From: Nigrospora sphaerica
Lineage: Eukaryota > Ascomycota > Sordariomycetes > Amphisphaeriales > Apiosporaceae
Reading direction: 5' to 3'
DNA: 64,000 nucleotides
NCBI GenBank assembly: GCA_018287875.1
Contig: JAGVVL010000001.1
Coordinates: forward strand, 5,022,001-5,086,000
The notes beneath the pieces were generated by a model that had not been told where the DNA came from, did no database searches, and saw nothing but the letters and a program-made list of their open reading frames with translations. A program made the translations under genes and the position numbers. Every line of letters starts with the position of its first letter. Position 1 is the stretch's first letter. Of this stretch, positions 10,940 to 23,252 are shown in pieces.

Positions 10940-12983
10940 CTACGCAGGCTTGGCGCCGGCGAGGTACATGAGCAGCGACGGCGAGCGCGAGCGGCTTCGC
11001 TTCTTCTCCTTCTTGCGGACCCACTCGAAGTTGTCGGGCTCCAGGTGTTTCCGGTGTTTCTTGTCCTCAATGGTCATGACCAGCTTGCTGCTGGATCGCT
11101 GCTCGCGGATGAGGTGCGTGTAGCGCCACAGCATGTCCTGCTCCTTCTCGGGCACCCATCGCTTGATGAGGACGTAGTCGGGATCCTGAAGGCGACACCG
11201 GCGGGTCAGCGGGCTCCAATGGGCCAAAAGAAAAGGGGGTTTGGGGGCAGAAGAGAGGGGAATAAGACACTTACTTGGTCCAACTGGTAGTCGTAACCGT
11301 ACTGGTTCAGCGCCTCGAGGGAAAGGTAACGGCGCGCCATGCGGGTGTAAGTTGGCCGCTCATCTTGCACATGCACCTGGGGCGGCATGGGCATGGGCGC
11401 GTGCGATTCCGCCTTCTCCTTCTCCTTTTCCTCCTTCTTCTCTTTCTCCTCCTTATCTTTCTTGACCTTTTCGCCCGCCATGATGGCGCTGATCTCCTTC
11501 TCGCTAAGTCCGGATTGGAGCAGCTGTGCGTGGAGCTTCTGCTTGTACTCGCGCTCGCGCACCTCGGCCTCTTCTTTCTGCTCACGGGGTCCTGGGGTCA
11601 GCAACATATCGGGCCCACCGGCATGGCAAAAGGGACGAGACGGGGAACGGCGTGAGGAAAGGGACCACTGACCTCCTTGAGGATACGCTCGGCCTCCTCC
11701 TTCTTGTAGCGGTCGACGGCGTCCTTGGCCTCCTTGTCGCGGCGGGCCTTTTCGGCGCTGGCGCGCTCCTCCTCCTGCAGCCGCTCGAAGTTCAGCTTCT
11801 GGCGCATGCGCCGCTCGTCCTCGTCGCGCTGCTTGGCGCGGCGGATCTCGTCGAGTTCGCGCTTGGCGGCGCGGAGCTCCTCCTCCTCCTTGAACGTCTT
11901 GTGCATGCGGTGCTCGTTGGCCTCGACCTCCTCCCTGAGCTTGAGCTCGCGCAGCTCCCGCTGGGCCTGCTCGAGCTCCCAGTCGCGCTCGAGGTCGTGG
12001 CGTTCGGCCTGCAGCATCTGCGTCACGCGCCGCTCCTCCTCCTCGCGCTGCTTGGCGCGGCGGATCTCCTCAAGCTCGCGCTTGGCGGCGCGGAACTCCT
12101 CCTCCTCCTTGAAAGTCTTGTGCAGGCGGTGCTCGTTGGCCTCGACCTGGTCCTTGAGCTTGAGCTCGCGCAGCTCGCGCTGGGCCTGCTCGAGCTCCCA
12201 GTCGCGCTCATGGTCATGGCGCTCCGAGACCAGCATCTGCGTCACGCGATGCTCCTCCTCGTCACGCTGCTTTGCGCGGCGGATCTCGTCGAGTTCGCGC
12301 TTGGCGGCGCGGAGCTCCTCCTCCTCCTTGAACGTCTTGTGCATACGGTGCTCGTTGGCCTCGACCTGCTCCTTGAGCTTAAGCTCGCGCAGCTCCCGCT
12401 GGGCCTGCTCAAGCTCCCACTCGCGGCCGACGTCGCGGCGCACCTCTTCGCGGGTGTAGCGCTCCCGGTGGTAGGAGCCCGAGGAGCCCGAGTCGGCGCG
12501 CGAGTGGGAGCGCGAGTGGGTGCGGGAGTGGGAGCGGTGGCGCCTCGGGCGCGCGACCTGCATGTAGCGCTCGTCCTCCGAATCGGACTCGGACTCGGAG
12601 TGGGGGTAGACCCGGTTGTTGATGATGATGGGCGGGCCTGCCTGCTGCTGGGGCGGCGGCGGCACAGGGGCGCGGGCGGGCGGCGAGGCCACCGGGGAGG
12701 CGCCGGCGTGGGAGCGGCGGTCCCGGGAGTGCGAGCGCGTCGTCACGACGGTGCGCTCGGCCGTGGGCACCAGGAAGCGGTCGGTCCGGTCCTGCTCCTC
12801 CCAGAAGGGCCGGCGCCCGCCGCCGGGCCGGGCCTCGACGTAGTGCGCCACGGGGGGCGGTGCCACGGGCGTGCGACCCGCGGGCGAGCGCCCGGGCGGC
12901 GACGCGTGCGCGTGTTGGTGACGGATGCGCACCTCGTAGTCAGAGTCCGAGTCCGAGTAGGACGAGCGGGCGTACCGACTCAT
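10940..12983 (-). CDS. SR- and coiled-coil-rich fungal protein with conserved C-terminal domain
   Basis: Three minus-strand exons, 12983-11673, 11580-11275 and 11185-10940, give 620 residues (619 if the second exon begins at 11577). The N-terminus MSRYARSSYSDSDSDYEV is followed by Pro-rich and Arg/Ser-dipeptide segments (HRSHSRTHSRSHSRADS). A highly charged helical region then contains three 73-residue repeats beginning [ED]WELEQAQRELRELKL. The last 150 residues are better conserved in character (YTRMARRYLSLEALNQYGYD, then DPDYVLIKRWVPEKEQD), and resemble the fungal DUF8035 type, an identification I hold loosely. The tail is basic (KKEKKRSRSRSPS). The composition suggests a nuclear protein; function unknown. 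Confidence 0.65.
11766..12422 (-). repeat. Three tandem 219-bp coding repeats
   Basis: Units run 12422-12204, 12203-11985 and 11984-11766 on the minus strand. The repeated word ctcccagtcgcgctc recurs at exactly 219-base spacing (11971, 12190), and the diverged third copy lies at 12409. Each unit encodes 73 residues of charged heptad-like sequence. Units differ by scattered, mostly third-position changes with no length change. Confidence 0.9.
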
Positions 12984-14312
12984 GGCTGGCGAGTGAAAGC
13001 CGCTTGGGCCTGGTGATGGCGGGGTTGTTGGTGGGGTTGGTGAGGGATGTAAAGGCGGTATTGAAAGCGAGGGGGGAGAGATGGAGAGAGAGAAAACGGA
13101 TGCACTGACTCCCGCGATATCGCGTCTCACGACCAACGCGAGAATACTGAAGAGCGAACGCGGACGAAAACGACTACGGCACGGTTTTGCGTCTTCAGGC
13201 AGACAAAAGCAGAGGAAAAAGGAATCGTGTCGGAGGAGACGACGGGGCGTAAGCACGCATAGGGCGGGGGTGTGACTGTCCATTTATTCAGCCCGCTTCC
13301 TTCTTGGGTGACCCGGGGCCCATGTAAGAGGGCCGGCCACAGAGGCAGCCCAGCCTGTACGCAGATGGATAGTAGGTACAGTAGCGCGAGGACGGGGCCC
13401 CCGGTTTACACAGTAGACGAGACAAACAGAGTGAGAGAGAGATAGGCCCTGCGCCACCGATGGGGCGTCCTTTCCTCTGGTCACGGCCGGCCGGCCAGGA
13501 TGCGAGGAGGGTGTTCCCGCTGGGCAGTGCGTACTGTGTATACTCAGTACCTCACGTTTTCTCCTCCGGTGCGCATGCGGCGGGGTGGGTGCGCGGCGGG
13601 CGGGCGAGTGGAGGTTGTGTTTGCAGACGCCGTGGTGGACTTTTGGGTACGGAACGAAAGAGAGCCTCTCATCTGCTTCCTGGCGCGCGCGCTCCCCTAC
13701 CCTACCTCTTTTTTGCCGAGCATATGCAGTAGCAATCTCACGCGTCTCTCTACCCGTTCCCATCCCACCTCCTCCCCCTCCTTCTTCTCTTTTTTTATTC
13801 GCCTCCTCGCCTGGGTAAACCGGCAACCCGGGCTGGGGCATCGATGGGCAAGTAGCCCTCGCCGCCCCGAAATGGCCCGGCAAGGGCATCGTGACCTACC
13901 GCCAGCCTCGAGATGGTTGGTCCCAAGGTAAGAGGCCCATACATACATACATGCCCGACGCAGTCACCTACGGAAGGAAGGGGGGGGCTGATGCTTGGGG
14001 CGGGTAGATTGGGGGCTAAAAATACACTGGCCTTACCCGGCGCGGAATACCGTCAAAGGGAGCGTGTGCTGCTGGGTTACATAGCCGTCAAACGAGATCA
14101 GCTCCGACGGGGATCCTGGCATTGATAGGACGGCCCCGGTCTTGACTGACTGCTGACAGCCCTGGGGCGGGACGCAGAGCTTGCGAAGCATGGATGCGGG
14201 CAAGTGGAGTCCCTCGAAGGAGCCGAGGAGAGGACGAAGATCCGGGTTTTTCTCCCCGTGCCCGCTCGCTGTTAATCTGATGAGATGGCAGTCGGACTGG
14301 AAGCACGGAGGG

Positions 14313-14345
<33 letters not shown>

Positions 14346-15717
14346 TAGCGCGCGAGGATGAGAGAGGAGGGGCTGGTTGGTAAGGAACGAACGGGCCTGC
14401 ACGGTTTTGGACGGCGCCTCGTTCAACCACCCACTGAACTGACCAGACAGAAGCCAGGCCCGCACTAGTTTCGCTTGCCCGTCCAGCGGTCAGGTCCTGC
14501 ATGGCCCAGGGGATCCCCACGGCGCACGGTATCAGTGGCCGTTCTGTATATTCCCCGCCGATTGCCGCGTACACAACTGTAGACATGTACATAACTACAC
14601 CTACAGTGTACCTACACAATAGCCGCCTATCCATCCGCCCGCACTAGTGGGATGGGGACCACACTGGCTCACTGGCCGACGGGGACCCCATAGACGTGCT
14701 GCCCGGCACGCAACGATGGATCGTCCAAGGACAAAGAACCCTCTTCCGTACGGGACGGGATGAGAAGTGCACGCAAGCTGGCCAGCCAGCATCCATCCTA
14801 GGAGGAGGGGGGGCTCTGCAAGGTTACCTCCTTCCATACACCCGGGATTTGGGAGGGGGGGGTAGATGGAGTGCGCGATCTAGCCCAGCCCAGGCTGTCC
14901 ACACGCCCATCTCTTCTACTTTCGACAAGCGCTGACCTTTGCCCACCCCCCCCTTTCCCCCAACCGACGCCGGAATGGCCACCTCCACAGAGAAAGCACG
15001 AAAGTAAAGGGAGGAGGGCTCTTGCTCTGCCAGCCGCTTCTGCTCCTTGGTTTCACCGGCACCGGGGCAGCGTCTGTTATTCGTGGGCGATGCAGGGGTT
15101 ACAATCCGCCCGATGGGTAGGGTGGCCATGGATGTTGCTGTGTATGCATGTCGTACGGCGCCACCACCACGGTCAGAAAGGCGAATGGCGTCCTCGGCAC
15201 TCGTACCCAACACACACGAGACACACGGTGCCGAACACGCCGAGCCCCTGCGGGTTGGTGAGCGTACCTGGGCAAGGTACCTTCGAACTAATGAGTCTTG
15301 GGGAGCCGCCGGGACCTGACCACGTTCCCGCTGTGGCTCTCGCATGGCGGCACTGCCCAAGGGCATCCATAGACGGGGGGTTTTTTTTTTTTACATCTTC
15401 TTTCGTTTTGGAAGGGCATCTATCCTTGATGGCGCTACCCTCCGTCGTCTTCCCGCCGCGCGACGATAACCACCAGGCTGCGGTACCGGTGCCGTCGCTG
15501 GGCGCCGTACCCAGTTGACGCACAAAGCATACCACTCAGCTCACACATGGCAAGCCTCGTCTTGCAGGTACAGGTAACACCGTAGGCAGCCAGGGAGAGG
15601 AAAATAAAAACCACCGGCCGTGCGTGAGAGCGACGGGCCACACGCGCGGGCCGTAAGCAACCCAGGCCCCTCGTCTGCGAGTCGGTAGGACCACCCCAAA
15701 CTTCCCCGTCCCCTCGT
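12984..15717. other. Intergenic region, no gene seen
   Basis: About 2.7 kb upstream of the coiled-coil gene and downstream of prefoldin 1. It holds simple repeats: a (CG)n(GA)n run at 14312-14345, CATA units near 13941, a G-run near 13980 and a T-run at 15381-15391. Open frames are short and compositionally random. Confidence 0.45.
14312..14345. repeat. (GC)n followed by (GA)n dinucleotide tract
   Basis: Alternating GC from 14312 passes directly into alternating GA up to 14345. Alternating purine-pyrimidine next to a homopurine tract can adopt non-B structures. Confidence 0.85.
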
Positions 15718-16257
15718 TCAGGCGCCGCCGCGCAGGATGCGGCTGATGTGCTCCTGACTGTTCTTCTGCGTGATCTCCAGCGAGCTCAGCTTCTTCCCGA
15801 GGCCCTCGTAGTCCTTCTGCGACTCCTTGATCTGGCCGTCCAGCTTCTCCTTGAGCTCCGACACGGGCACCGAGACAAACCTTGGGGCCGGCCCCCGGGT
15901 TAGCCAGCCGTACAGAGGGAAAAGCACCCGCACATGACCGAAGGAGAGGGGTAGAGGGGGGAGGCAAACATTTTCCCCACGCCTTCGTAGGTGGCCGTGT
16001 TGGGCGGCAGGGCATCGACCTCGCTGCGCGTCAGCTGGGCCATGCGCATCTCGCGCTGCTTCGAGGCCTGCTGCGTGCGAACCACGGCTATCTGCTGCTG
16101 CGCGACGACGGCCTGGGTCTCGATCTCCCGCACCAGCTGTTCGCGTGGGTGGGTGTGCCCGCCATCAGTTCCCTCTGCCGGCTGCGACCGTGGGGTGAGG
16201 GCCTTGCGGCCCAGGACGTTTACGCACCTTGGTCAAGGCCTCATTGGATATCGACAT
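15718..16257 (-). CDS. PFD1: Prefoldin subunit 1 (beta type)
   Basis: Three minus-strand exons, 16257-16228 (MSISNEALTK), 16136-15970 and 15880-15718, give 119 residues, the usual size. Prefoldin is the hexameric cytosolic chaperone that hands unfolded actin and tubulin to CCT/TRiC. The two coiled-coil arms are visible (REIETQAVVAQQQIAVVRTQ and LKEKLDGQIKESQKDYEGL), flanking the beta-hairpin segment around YEGVGKMFVSVPVSEL. The second intron uses a GTTTGC donor and an AAG acceptor; that join restores the conserved GKMFVSVP sequence. A second prefoldin subunit (PFD5) lies at 31756. Confidence 0.9.
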
Positions 16258-16895
16258 GTTGGGCAGGCGAAGTGAAAAACGTTTGTACCGGCCTCAACAG
16301 GGGGGTTTTTTGCAAGGTGGAAGACCTGGTGCTTTGTTGATAGACCCGTACCTGCTTTGTCCCTGGGTGGGGGGCACCATGCGATGACTTCAGCCACAGA
16401 CATGTTGTTTGCCGGTACAGTGTTAATGGACAGTGTGGAATCTCTGTGCTCGGCATGTTTCACTACTCAACGCACTGTGTGCTGAAGAGACGTAGCAAGT
16501 ATTCAACACTCGAGGGTTCCCCAATCAACTATCTCCAAGTTGAGTCGCGTGGCTTGTCTTGTATTGCTTGCGCTCTCTCCGAAAAAGAAAGCTGGGACTC
16601 GTGCTTGGAACATCATGACACAGCCACGGCATGCCAATACGGGGCTCAGCCTCAAGGACGTATCAACAACACGCATCTACCCTCTCATCTATAACTACTT
16701 CATAATGCCCACCTGGATATTCTGTACCGCTCACAAATACTGTTCTGGTCTGCTCCACTTCCCATCACATGTCTTATCCAAACAAGTGCAGCCAAAGGCG
16801 GCACTGGTACTATCCCAAGGCAAGGAAGTCTACACTTCCATATGCCCCAGGCCGACCACCTGCATCATAAGACTACCACGGTTGGAACCAGCTCA
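16258..16895. other. Intergenic stretch between prefoldin 1 and ceramidase
   Basis: Upstream flank of PFD1 and 3' flank of the ceramidase gene. It is AT-richer than its surroundings. No gene is seen. Confidence 0.5.
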
Positions 16896-18278
16896 TCACT
16901 GCAGCTTTTTTGCAGCCCCGTTCCCGTGGGCACGGTCAATAGCTACTACTTCCGGCATGGCGAAGACCGATGACCACTGCAGCTGGTACTTGTCCTCGTC
17001 ACCGTCCAGACATCGGTGGACCCAGATGCGCCAGGTAATGTAGTAGTATGCTAGTCCTCAGGTCAGTAGAGTGAAACGCGCAAGGTCCACGCACTCATCA
17101 GTTGTCATGAGATGCGCAATGCATGTTGCCAAGGAAGAATACGCACCCCCTGCTCAGCCGTTAGTCCAGTCCCGGAAACGTACACAGCAGCTCAGAGATG
17201 AAGGGTGACTTACCGATACCCGTCATCAAGTGCCACCAGGCGTGCCCTTCCAGCAAGACAGCCAGAGGAAGCTGGATTTGGTGGCGCCATCTGGTGATGG
17301 TCTGGCAGTAGATGTTGTCCAAGTTCCAGATCAGAAAGCCGCCGAGGAAGACACTCAGGCCTTGGGGTCAGCCAGTCAGTACGAGTTGCTGCGGGCGTCA
17401 GGGCGGTGAGTAAAGACGGACCTGTAATGACCATGAGCCACATCTGCTTGAGCATGACATCGGCGGACGGCAGGGCTGAGCCGGGCGCCCTCTTGGCTTG
17501 GCGTTCTTCCAACCCGGGCCGCACGTGCTTCTCCATGATCCACATATTGGAGAAGACCACGACCGCCGTCAGCACGGCGTACGCATCTTGGTGAAATTGG
17601 GGGTCTTTGGTGTGGTAGTAATGGGACTGTGATCGGATGAGATACATGGCCATGCTTCAAGACATGGGCGAGGAAGCCTGTACCGTGATAAACCAGGCAA
17701 GTCCGATGAGCCCGGTGCCAAGGAGGAAGGATAATGCCTTGGACCGCCCGTAGGAAAAGGTGGCATAGCACATAAAGCAAGTGGTGTAGATCATGGAGAG
17801 TTCATCCACCAGCTGCATGGGATCTGACCCAGAGTGAGTCGATGGGGAACTTGGCCGCAAACGAGGGGTTGGCAGGCTTACACTTCAGAGACGCGTGGAA
17901 GAAGGTCGAGCCTACACCGACTACCATGTAACCAATAAAAGCAATGACGAAGATGGTCGGATGCGAGTATTTGAGGCAATCCCGGATGCCCTTGAAGCCC
18001 AACCATATGAACATGAGATTGGTGAGCGTCTAATAGGAACCGCCCGTCAGCCCCTACGCATAGACAAGGGACGGCAGTGCAACTTACATTGCACACCTCG
18101 GCGACATAGTAGCTCATGACATAGTCCTGGGGCTCGTTAGCTGCGGTGCCAACAGCCGGGGCGCCAGTCATCTGCTCCCAAGTACCTCTTCGCAAAAATT
18201 CAAAGTTGACGTCTTCTCGCCCCACCAGCCCTCGCGCGGTGGGTGGTAGGAGACACCGAGGCTCTGAAAACCCACCAT
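16896..18278 (-). CDS. Alkaline ceramidase (Ypc1/Ydc1 family)
   Basis: Seven minus-strand exons: 18278-18186, 18126-18088, 18029-17882, 17823-17684, 17626-17422, 17360-17214 and 17050-16896, giving 308 residues. The start gives MVGFQSLGVSYHPPREGWWG, matching the family's WG..T.TL.FCEEDY opening. The enzyme hydrolyses phyto- or dihydroceramide to sphingoid base and fatty acid in the ER membrane. The zinc/catalytic residues of this superfamily are present: Ser and His in GSTFFHASL, Asp in QLVDELSMIY, and two His in HAWWHLMTG. About seven hydrophobic helices lie between residues 35 and 265. Introns are mostly only 57-60 nt long. Whether it prefers phytoceramide or dihydroceramide cannot be told from sequence. 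Confidence 0.88.
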
Positions 18279-20510
18279 CCTGGCTCAGTCAAGTCGTACC
18301 GAATACGCTCTGGCTCGTTCACGCAGCCTTCACATCCGAGGGGACCCCCGGGTGGGCGGAACTGGGGGAGGGGATGAGGCCGGTTATCGAGCCTCCGGCC
18401 GTGATAGAAGAACACGGTGATGACGGTGACGACCTGTCGGATTCCCAGTATCCTGTACGCGCGGTTGCAGGGCGCAATGCCAAGAGACTCGTCGTGCTCA
18501 ACGGCGATGGGAGGAGGAAAGACGGGGAGAGGAAGGGGAAGAAAAGCCTAGGCTGTCCCGGAGGATATGGGATCCCAGGAGGCGGACTACTCTCAAGTTA
18601 GGGCAGGCAGGCTCCCGGTACGGAACTGAAGGAGGGAAAAGGTCGCCTCACCAACAGGTGACGAGGCTGAATAAGCAGCCGCTTGCAATGGGTCGATTCC
18701 AGGTCACCAAGGTAGTCAGACCGAAGGGTTTCAGAGTCGAAGCACGACGAAGGCCCGCAGAACTCGGATAACTGCTCGCCACGACTTACGACTTTCGACC
18801 GAGGGTTTCCGGTGAAAGTAGCGCATGGGTTCTAGACGTACGTAGTGGTACAAGTGTCTGTGGAACCGCGCATTGCCCAACGTCCCATTCTGAATGGATA
18901 TGAGGATAGCTAGCAGATAAGTAGGTAGGTAGGTATGGATGAGCGATGGACGGATGCTCGGAGCGGATGTCCTCCAGTCAGGCCGCGTAGGTGACGCTGA
19001 CATCATAACCCAATGATGCGTTGTAAGTATACCTACCTACCTTACCTTTAGTAAAGTGGTACTTACTTGCAGGTGCACATATGGGCATACGAGAGAAGCA
19101 GCAAGTTGGCGACTTGCGAACTGGATGATTGACCCGCGCATGCACGCCTCACATACTTCTTAGACACTTCGCCAGCTCTGGCCGGGCTGTGCCCTGCGTC
19201 GTGGCCGACGCAGACTCTGCCAAGCCCGCTCTCGGGCGTGGTTAGCCTACCGGATATGCGGCGCCATGCATGTATGGACTACGGGCAAATATTGTCTTGG
19301 GAGTGCCTTGGCTTGCCATCCCAGATCATCCATCCTCGGTTCTCCACCCCATCGGTTTTGCCAGCTAGGTTGCTCCCTGCTAACTACCCTCATCCCCGAC
19401 CTTGGAATCTCGCCATGGATGACGGAAGATGGCCATTCTGGGTGGTCGAGGACGAAGCAAAAGGCAAAGAGGCGGCCTAGTGATTTAAACCTACTTATGT
19501 AGCAGCCCTCGGATGAGTGAGCACATATGTGCATAGGTATATAGGTCGCATATGGACGGACCTGTGTACCTGACTGGCCGCTTGGCCTTCCACATTACAC
19601 GTACGCTTCTTCCCGCCCGAAGCCCGGTACTGGTGGGCTGGTTCCCAGCCGAAGGGCAGTCGAAACCACCCTCCCCCCCTTCTAAAATAGGGACCAAAGG
19701 CTTCTCACGGCTTCTTCCCTGCCCGTTACTGACAGCGCGCTAACAATGGCAAGCAATGATACGTAAGGCTGCCCTGCTCAGTTGCCATTTACTAGAGGCA
19801 CCCTTGCCGGCTGGTGCTTTTTTAAAGTTATCTATCGTATCGTAGGCGCTTTTCGCCAACTTAGGTACCCGAGGCCCCCGTTCCTCCACGATCCGTCGAC
19901 TTGAGTACGTGCTCCCTAATCCAATTCATTGGCTGGCCGCGCACTTCCTGTACCGCGTACGGCTTGCCCGCCGCCTACTGCCTACGTTACCTTCCACCAT
20001 ACATTCCTGCATACCTCTTGCTGGAACATACGCGCACACCCTCGCACACCCAACCTGTCAAAACTCGCTGACATGGACATATAGCACCACGCAGCAGCGT
20101 AGGTTGCTCGTACGTGCGTCTCTGCCTAGCCTGGAACCGAAAACCCCCGTTGCGACTGGCTACTCGTCCGAGGAGAGGCCCCGTCCCGGATAGGAAAGCT
20201 GCGCTTCTTGAGACGGCCACACGTTGGACCCCTCCCCGAGCTGTCCTACTCTTGACGGTAAAGGCCAGCACGACATTTACCTCCATGAGCCGAATCTAGA
20301 TGGTGGCACCCGCTGGCATTGCACACGTCTAGGCCTGCCCATCGCAACCTAGTTTCGACTTCGCCGCAGCCCCAGCCCTCCCTACGTACAATGCGTCGCC
20401 AGTGCCTACGAGAAAGACCCGCATATGTCGCATCTTGAAAACCTCCCGCAAGCTGCCGCCGCCGCCGTTACCACAGCTCGATTCCTACCTACATCGAACC
20501 CCACGCCGAC
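18279..20510. other. Intergenic region between ceramidase and the TMF1-like gene
   Basis: Divergent promoters 2.2 kb apart. Apart from an inverted repeat of TAGG/CCTA words (18917-18936 and 19029-19045), no structure or gene is evident. Scattered CCTACCTACCT and GTAC words recur. Confidence 0.45.
18917..19045. repeat. Inverted repeat of GTAGGTAGGTA arms
   Basis: The left arm ataagtaggtaggtaggtat (18917-18936) and the right arm atacctacctaccttac (19029-19045) are reverse complements over about 17 bases, separated by some 90 bases. It could be a hairpin-forming relic of a small element, or chance within a region rich in these words. Confidence 0.45.
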
Positions 20511-23133
20511 ATGTCCGCGCCTGCGAAATCGTCGAGATGGGGCTCGTTTCTGCAGTCGGCCGTCGCCGGCGTGGAAGCTCGACTAGACAACATCTTGGCT
20601 GAAGACGAGCAGGATGGCAAGCCAGGCCATGCCTCGCAACGCCCGCCCTCCGCCGCCTCGCCCAAGCCCGCCGTCACTTCGGCCAAGACCACCAACGACA
20701 GATTGCAGGAGCGCCTGGCAAAGGCGGTTGCTGCCAAGAATGCTGCCGCTGCGGGGCCCCGACCCGAGGGCTCGCCCGCCAGGCAACAGAAAAGCACTCC
20801 GGAACCGTCTTCCGCAAACCAAAGTCCCCGTCAGAGCTCCGATATCGCCAGCGTAGACACAAATGGGCAAACTCCGCACTCCAGCACTGCTAAGGACGAG
20901 TCTGCGCCCCCGGCGGACGGCTCAACCCCCAAGACAGCAGATGACGAGCCCCCGTCTGCTCCGGCAGCAGCCAAGATGGAAAACACACCCCATGACTCTC
21001 CCCGACCGTCCCTGCAGGAGAACAGTGCAGATGCCTGGGGAGAGCCGGTCTTATCGGCTCCTTCCCCAGCCTCCAAGGACGAACTTGTGACTGTGAGCGT
21101 AGCAACGAGCGAGAAAATTGTCTCGTCACTGGACTTATATGAGGCGCGCATAGAGGAGCTGGAGCGCAGACTGGAGGAGACGCAAGCACAACACCAAGAG
21201 GAGCTCCATAATCAGGTTGAGCAAGTCGATGCTCTACAAGCCAAGTTGCAGTACCTGGCCCGGGAAGCCATCGAGTCCGCCCGCAAGGGGGCTTCGGGGG
21301 CCGCGTCCGGCAGTCCTGAGAAGAAGCTCGCGGAGAAGGACCAACAGATCGCCGGCCTGATGGAAGAAGGCCAGAAGCTTGCTGCCAACGAGCAAAAGCT
21401 TCGGGCTGTCATCAAGAAACTGCGAGCACAAGTGGTCGTTAATGAGAAGGAACTGAATGAACAGAAGATACAGCGCCAGAAGGTCGAAACCGAGCTCGTT
21501 AGCGCACGCGAAGTGGCCAGCAATGCCGCCGACCTCAAGAAAACCGTCGAAGACTCACAAAAGACCATCGGTCAACTGAAAAAGGAGCTCGATCGTGCCA
21601 AGTCGAATGCTTCTTCGAAAGATGCGACGATAGCAGATCTCAAAGCGCAACTGCATGAGGAGTCCGAGCACGTCAAAACCATGGCGGCCAAGGTGGACGG
21701 TCAGGTTCGCGAGGCAGGCCAACAGAGGATCAAGGAATTGGAGGACGCTGTTGCGGCTCTCGAGGTTGAAAAGGCCCTTGTCTCGGACAGGGCGAAGGCG
21801 CAGGCTACAGAGCTCCGTGAGAAGGCCGAAAGGGCCGCCGAGCGCGCGCGGGCAGTAGAGCTGGAAATGAAGGGAGAAGTGCAGATACTCGAGAGCAAGC
21901 TCGAGGCCCTCCGGGCGACGGCCGAGGAAGCCTCGTCGGGCGCCGTCGGAGACGCGCAAGCGAAACTCCTGCGCCAGATCGAGACACTGCAGACCCAGCA
22001 CGCCATCGCCAGCGAGAACTGGCAGGGCATGGAGGCGTCGTTGACCGCCAGGGCCGCGAGCCTCGAGAAGGAGAGGGACGAGGCCCTAAAGCGCGAGTCT
22101 GAGATGAGGAGACGAGCACGGGAAACGGTAAGCTTTCCCATTGCCCCCATGGGATAGACAGTTGCTAATAGTGCGTGCTCAGGCTACGCGCGCCAAACGC
22201 CAAGAAGAGGAACTAGAAGAGGCCAAGACCAAATTGCCTACCGTACAGAAAAATCTGTCGGATCACCAGGCACAGCTCGAATCCCTCCGGAAGAGGGCTG
22301 AGGAGGCCGAAAAGGCCCTCTCCGAGGCACGAGCAGACTTTGAGAAGCAGAAAGCGGCCTGGAAAGAAGAGAGCCTAGAGAAGGCGGGGGCCGATCGGCG
22401 GCCCTGGCTGGACGAGGTTGCGCTCCGCAACAACAGCCGGCCGGCGTCACCGTTGCTGTCGGCGCCGCCGAACCGGACCTTCAGCACCGACTACCTCGGC
22501 TTGCAGGGTATCTCGGCCAAATTCCGCAAGCCCTCGGCGCCGTCCAGTAATGGCGATGCCAGCCCCAGCGAGCGCCCCCTCTCTGCACGGCGCCCATCAC
22601 ATCAACCGGTGTCCCGCCCGTCCATCTTGTCGGGCCCGACTCGCCTGTCAGGATCTCCCCCACCCTTGTTAGGGGGCGAGATGGTAGGCTCGCCCACGGG
22701 CCCGGGTCCGGAACGTGAGGATCTGTTCGACAATTTGGAGACGCCAGCATCGCCCCAGAACGTCCTGCAGGACATGGTGTCCGTCTCTACCATGGGTGCC
22801 GGCCCCTCGGTGCAGCTCGTCGAACGGATGAGTGCGGCGGTGCGGCGGTTGGAGAGCGAAAAGATGGCGGCCAAGGAAGAACTGGCTCGGATATCCAGCC
22901 AAAGAGACGAGGCCCGAGCCGAAATCGTGGCGCTCATGAAGGAGGTCGATGCGAGCAGGTCGGCCTCCAAAAAGGTCGAGGAACTAGAACAGGAGATGGC
23001 CGCCATCAACGAGAGATACCAAACTACATTGGAGCTGCTCGGCGAGAAGAGCGAGCTCGTCGAGGAGCTGCGCGCCGATGTTGCCGACGTCAAAGCCATG
23101 TATAGAGACTTGGTGGAGCGCACGATAAAATGA
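20511..23133 (+). CDS. Golgi coiled-coil protein, TMF1/Sgm1 family
   Basis: Exons 20511-22127 and 22183-23133 join in phase 0 across a 55-nt intron and give 855 residues. The N-terminus MSAPAKSSRWGSFLQSAVAGVEARLDNILAE is an amphipathic helical start shared by fungal TMF1-like proteins. A low-complexity linker follows (residues 40-200). A long coiled coil (about 205-620) contains the TMF DNA-binding-like segment. The final 110 residues (VQLVERMSAAVRRLESEK through ELRADVADVKAMYRDLVE) match the TMF TATA-binding-type C-terminal domain, which in yeast Sgm1 and human TMF1 binds Rab6/Ypt6 at the Golgi. A role as a golgin tether is inferred from the family. The gene converges on NAS6 with only 119 bp between stops. 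Confidence 0.82.
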
Positions 23134-23252
23134 GGCCTGTCTCTAGATAGAAGGTAATGGACATGTTTGCCAGACCTATGACCTCTGGATTTTGTTACCT
23201 ACATAGCCACGCACAAGCATCGTTACGAAACAATGTTACGGTTGTCGCTCGG

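Noticed and set aside
11526..13016. 496-codon plus-strand ORF opposite the coiled-coil gene
   Set aside because: It mirrors the 219-bp repeats and GC-rich codons of the minus-strand gene, giving Leu/Ala/Gly runs only.
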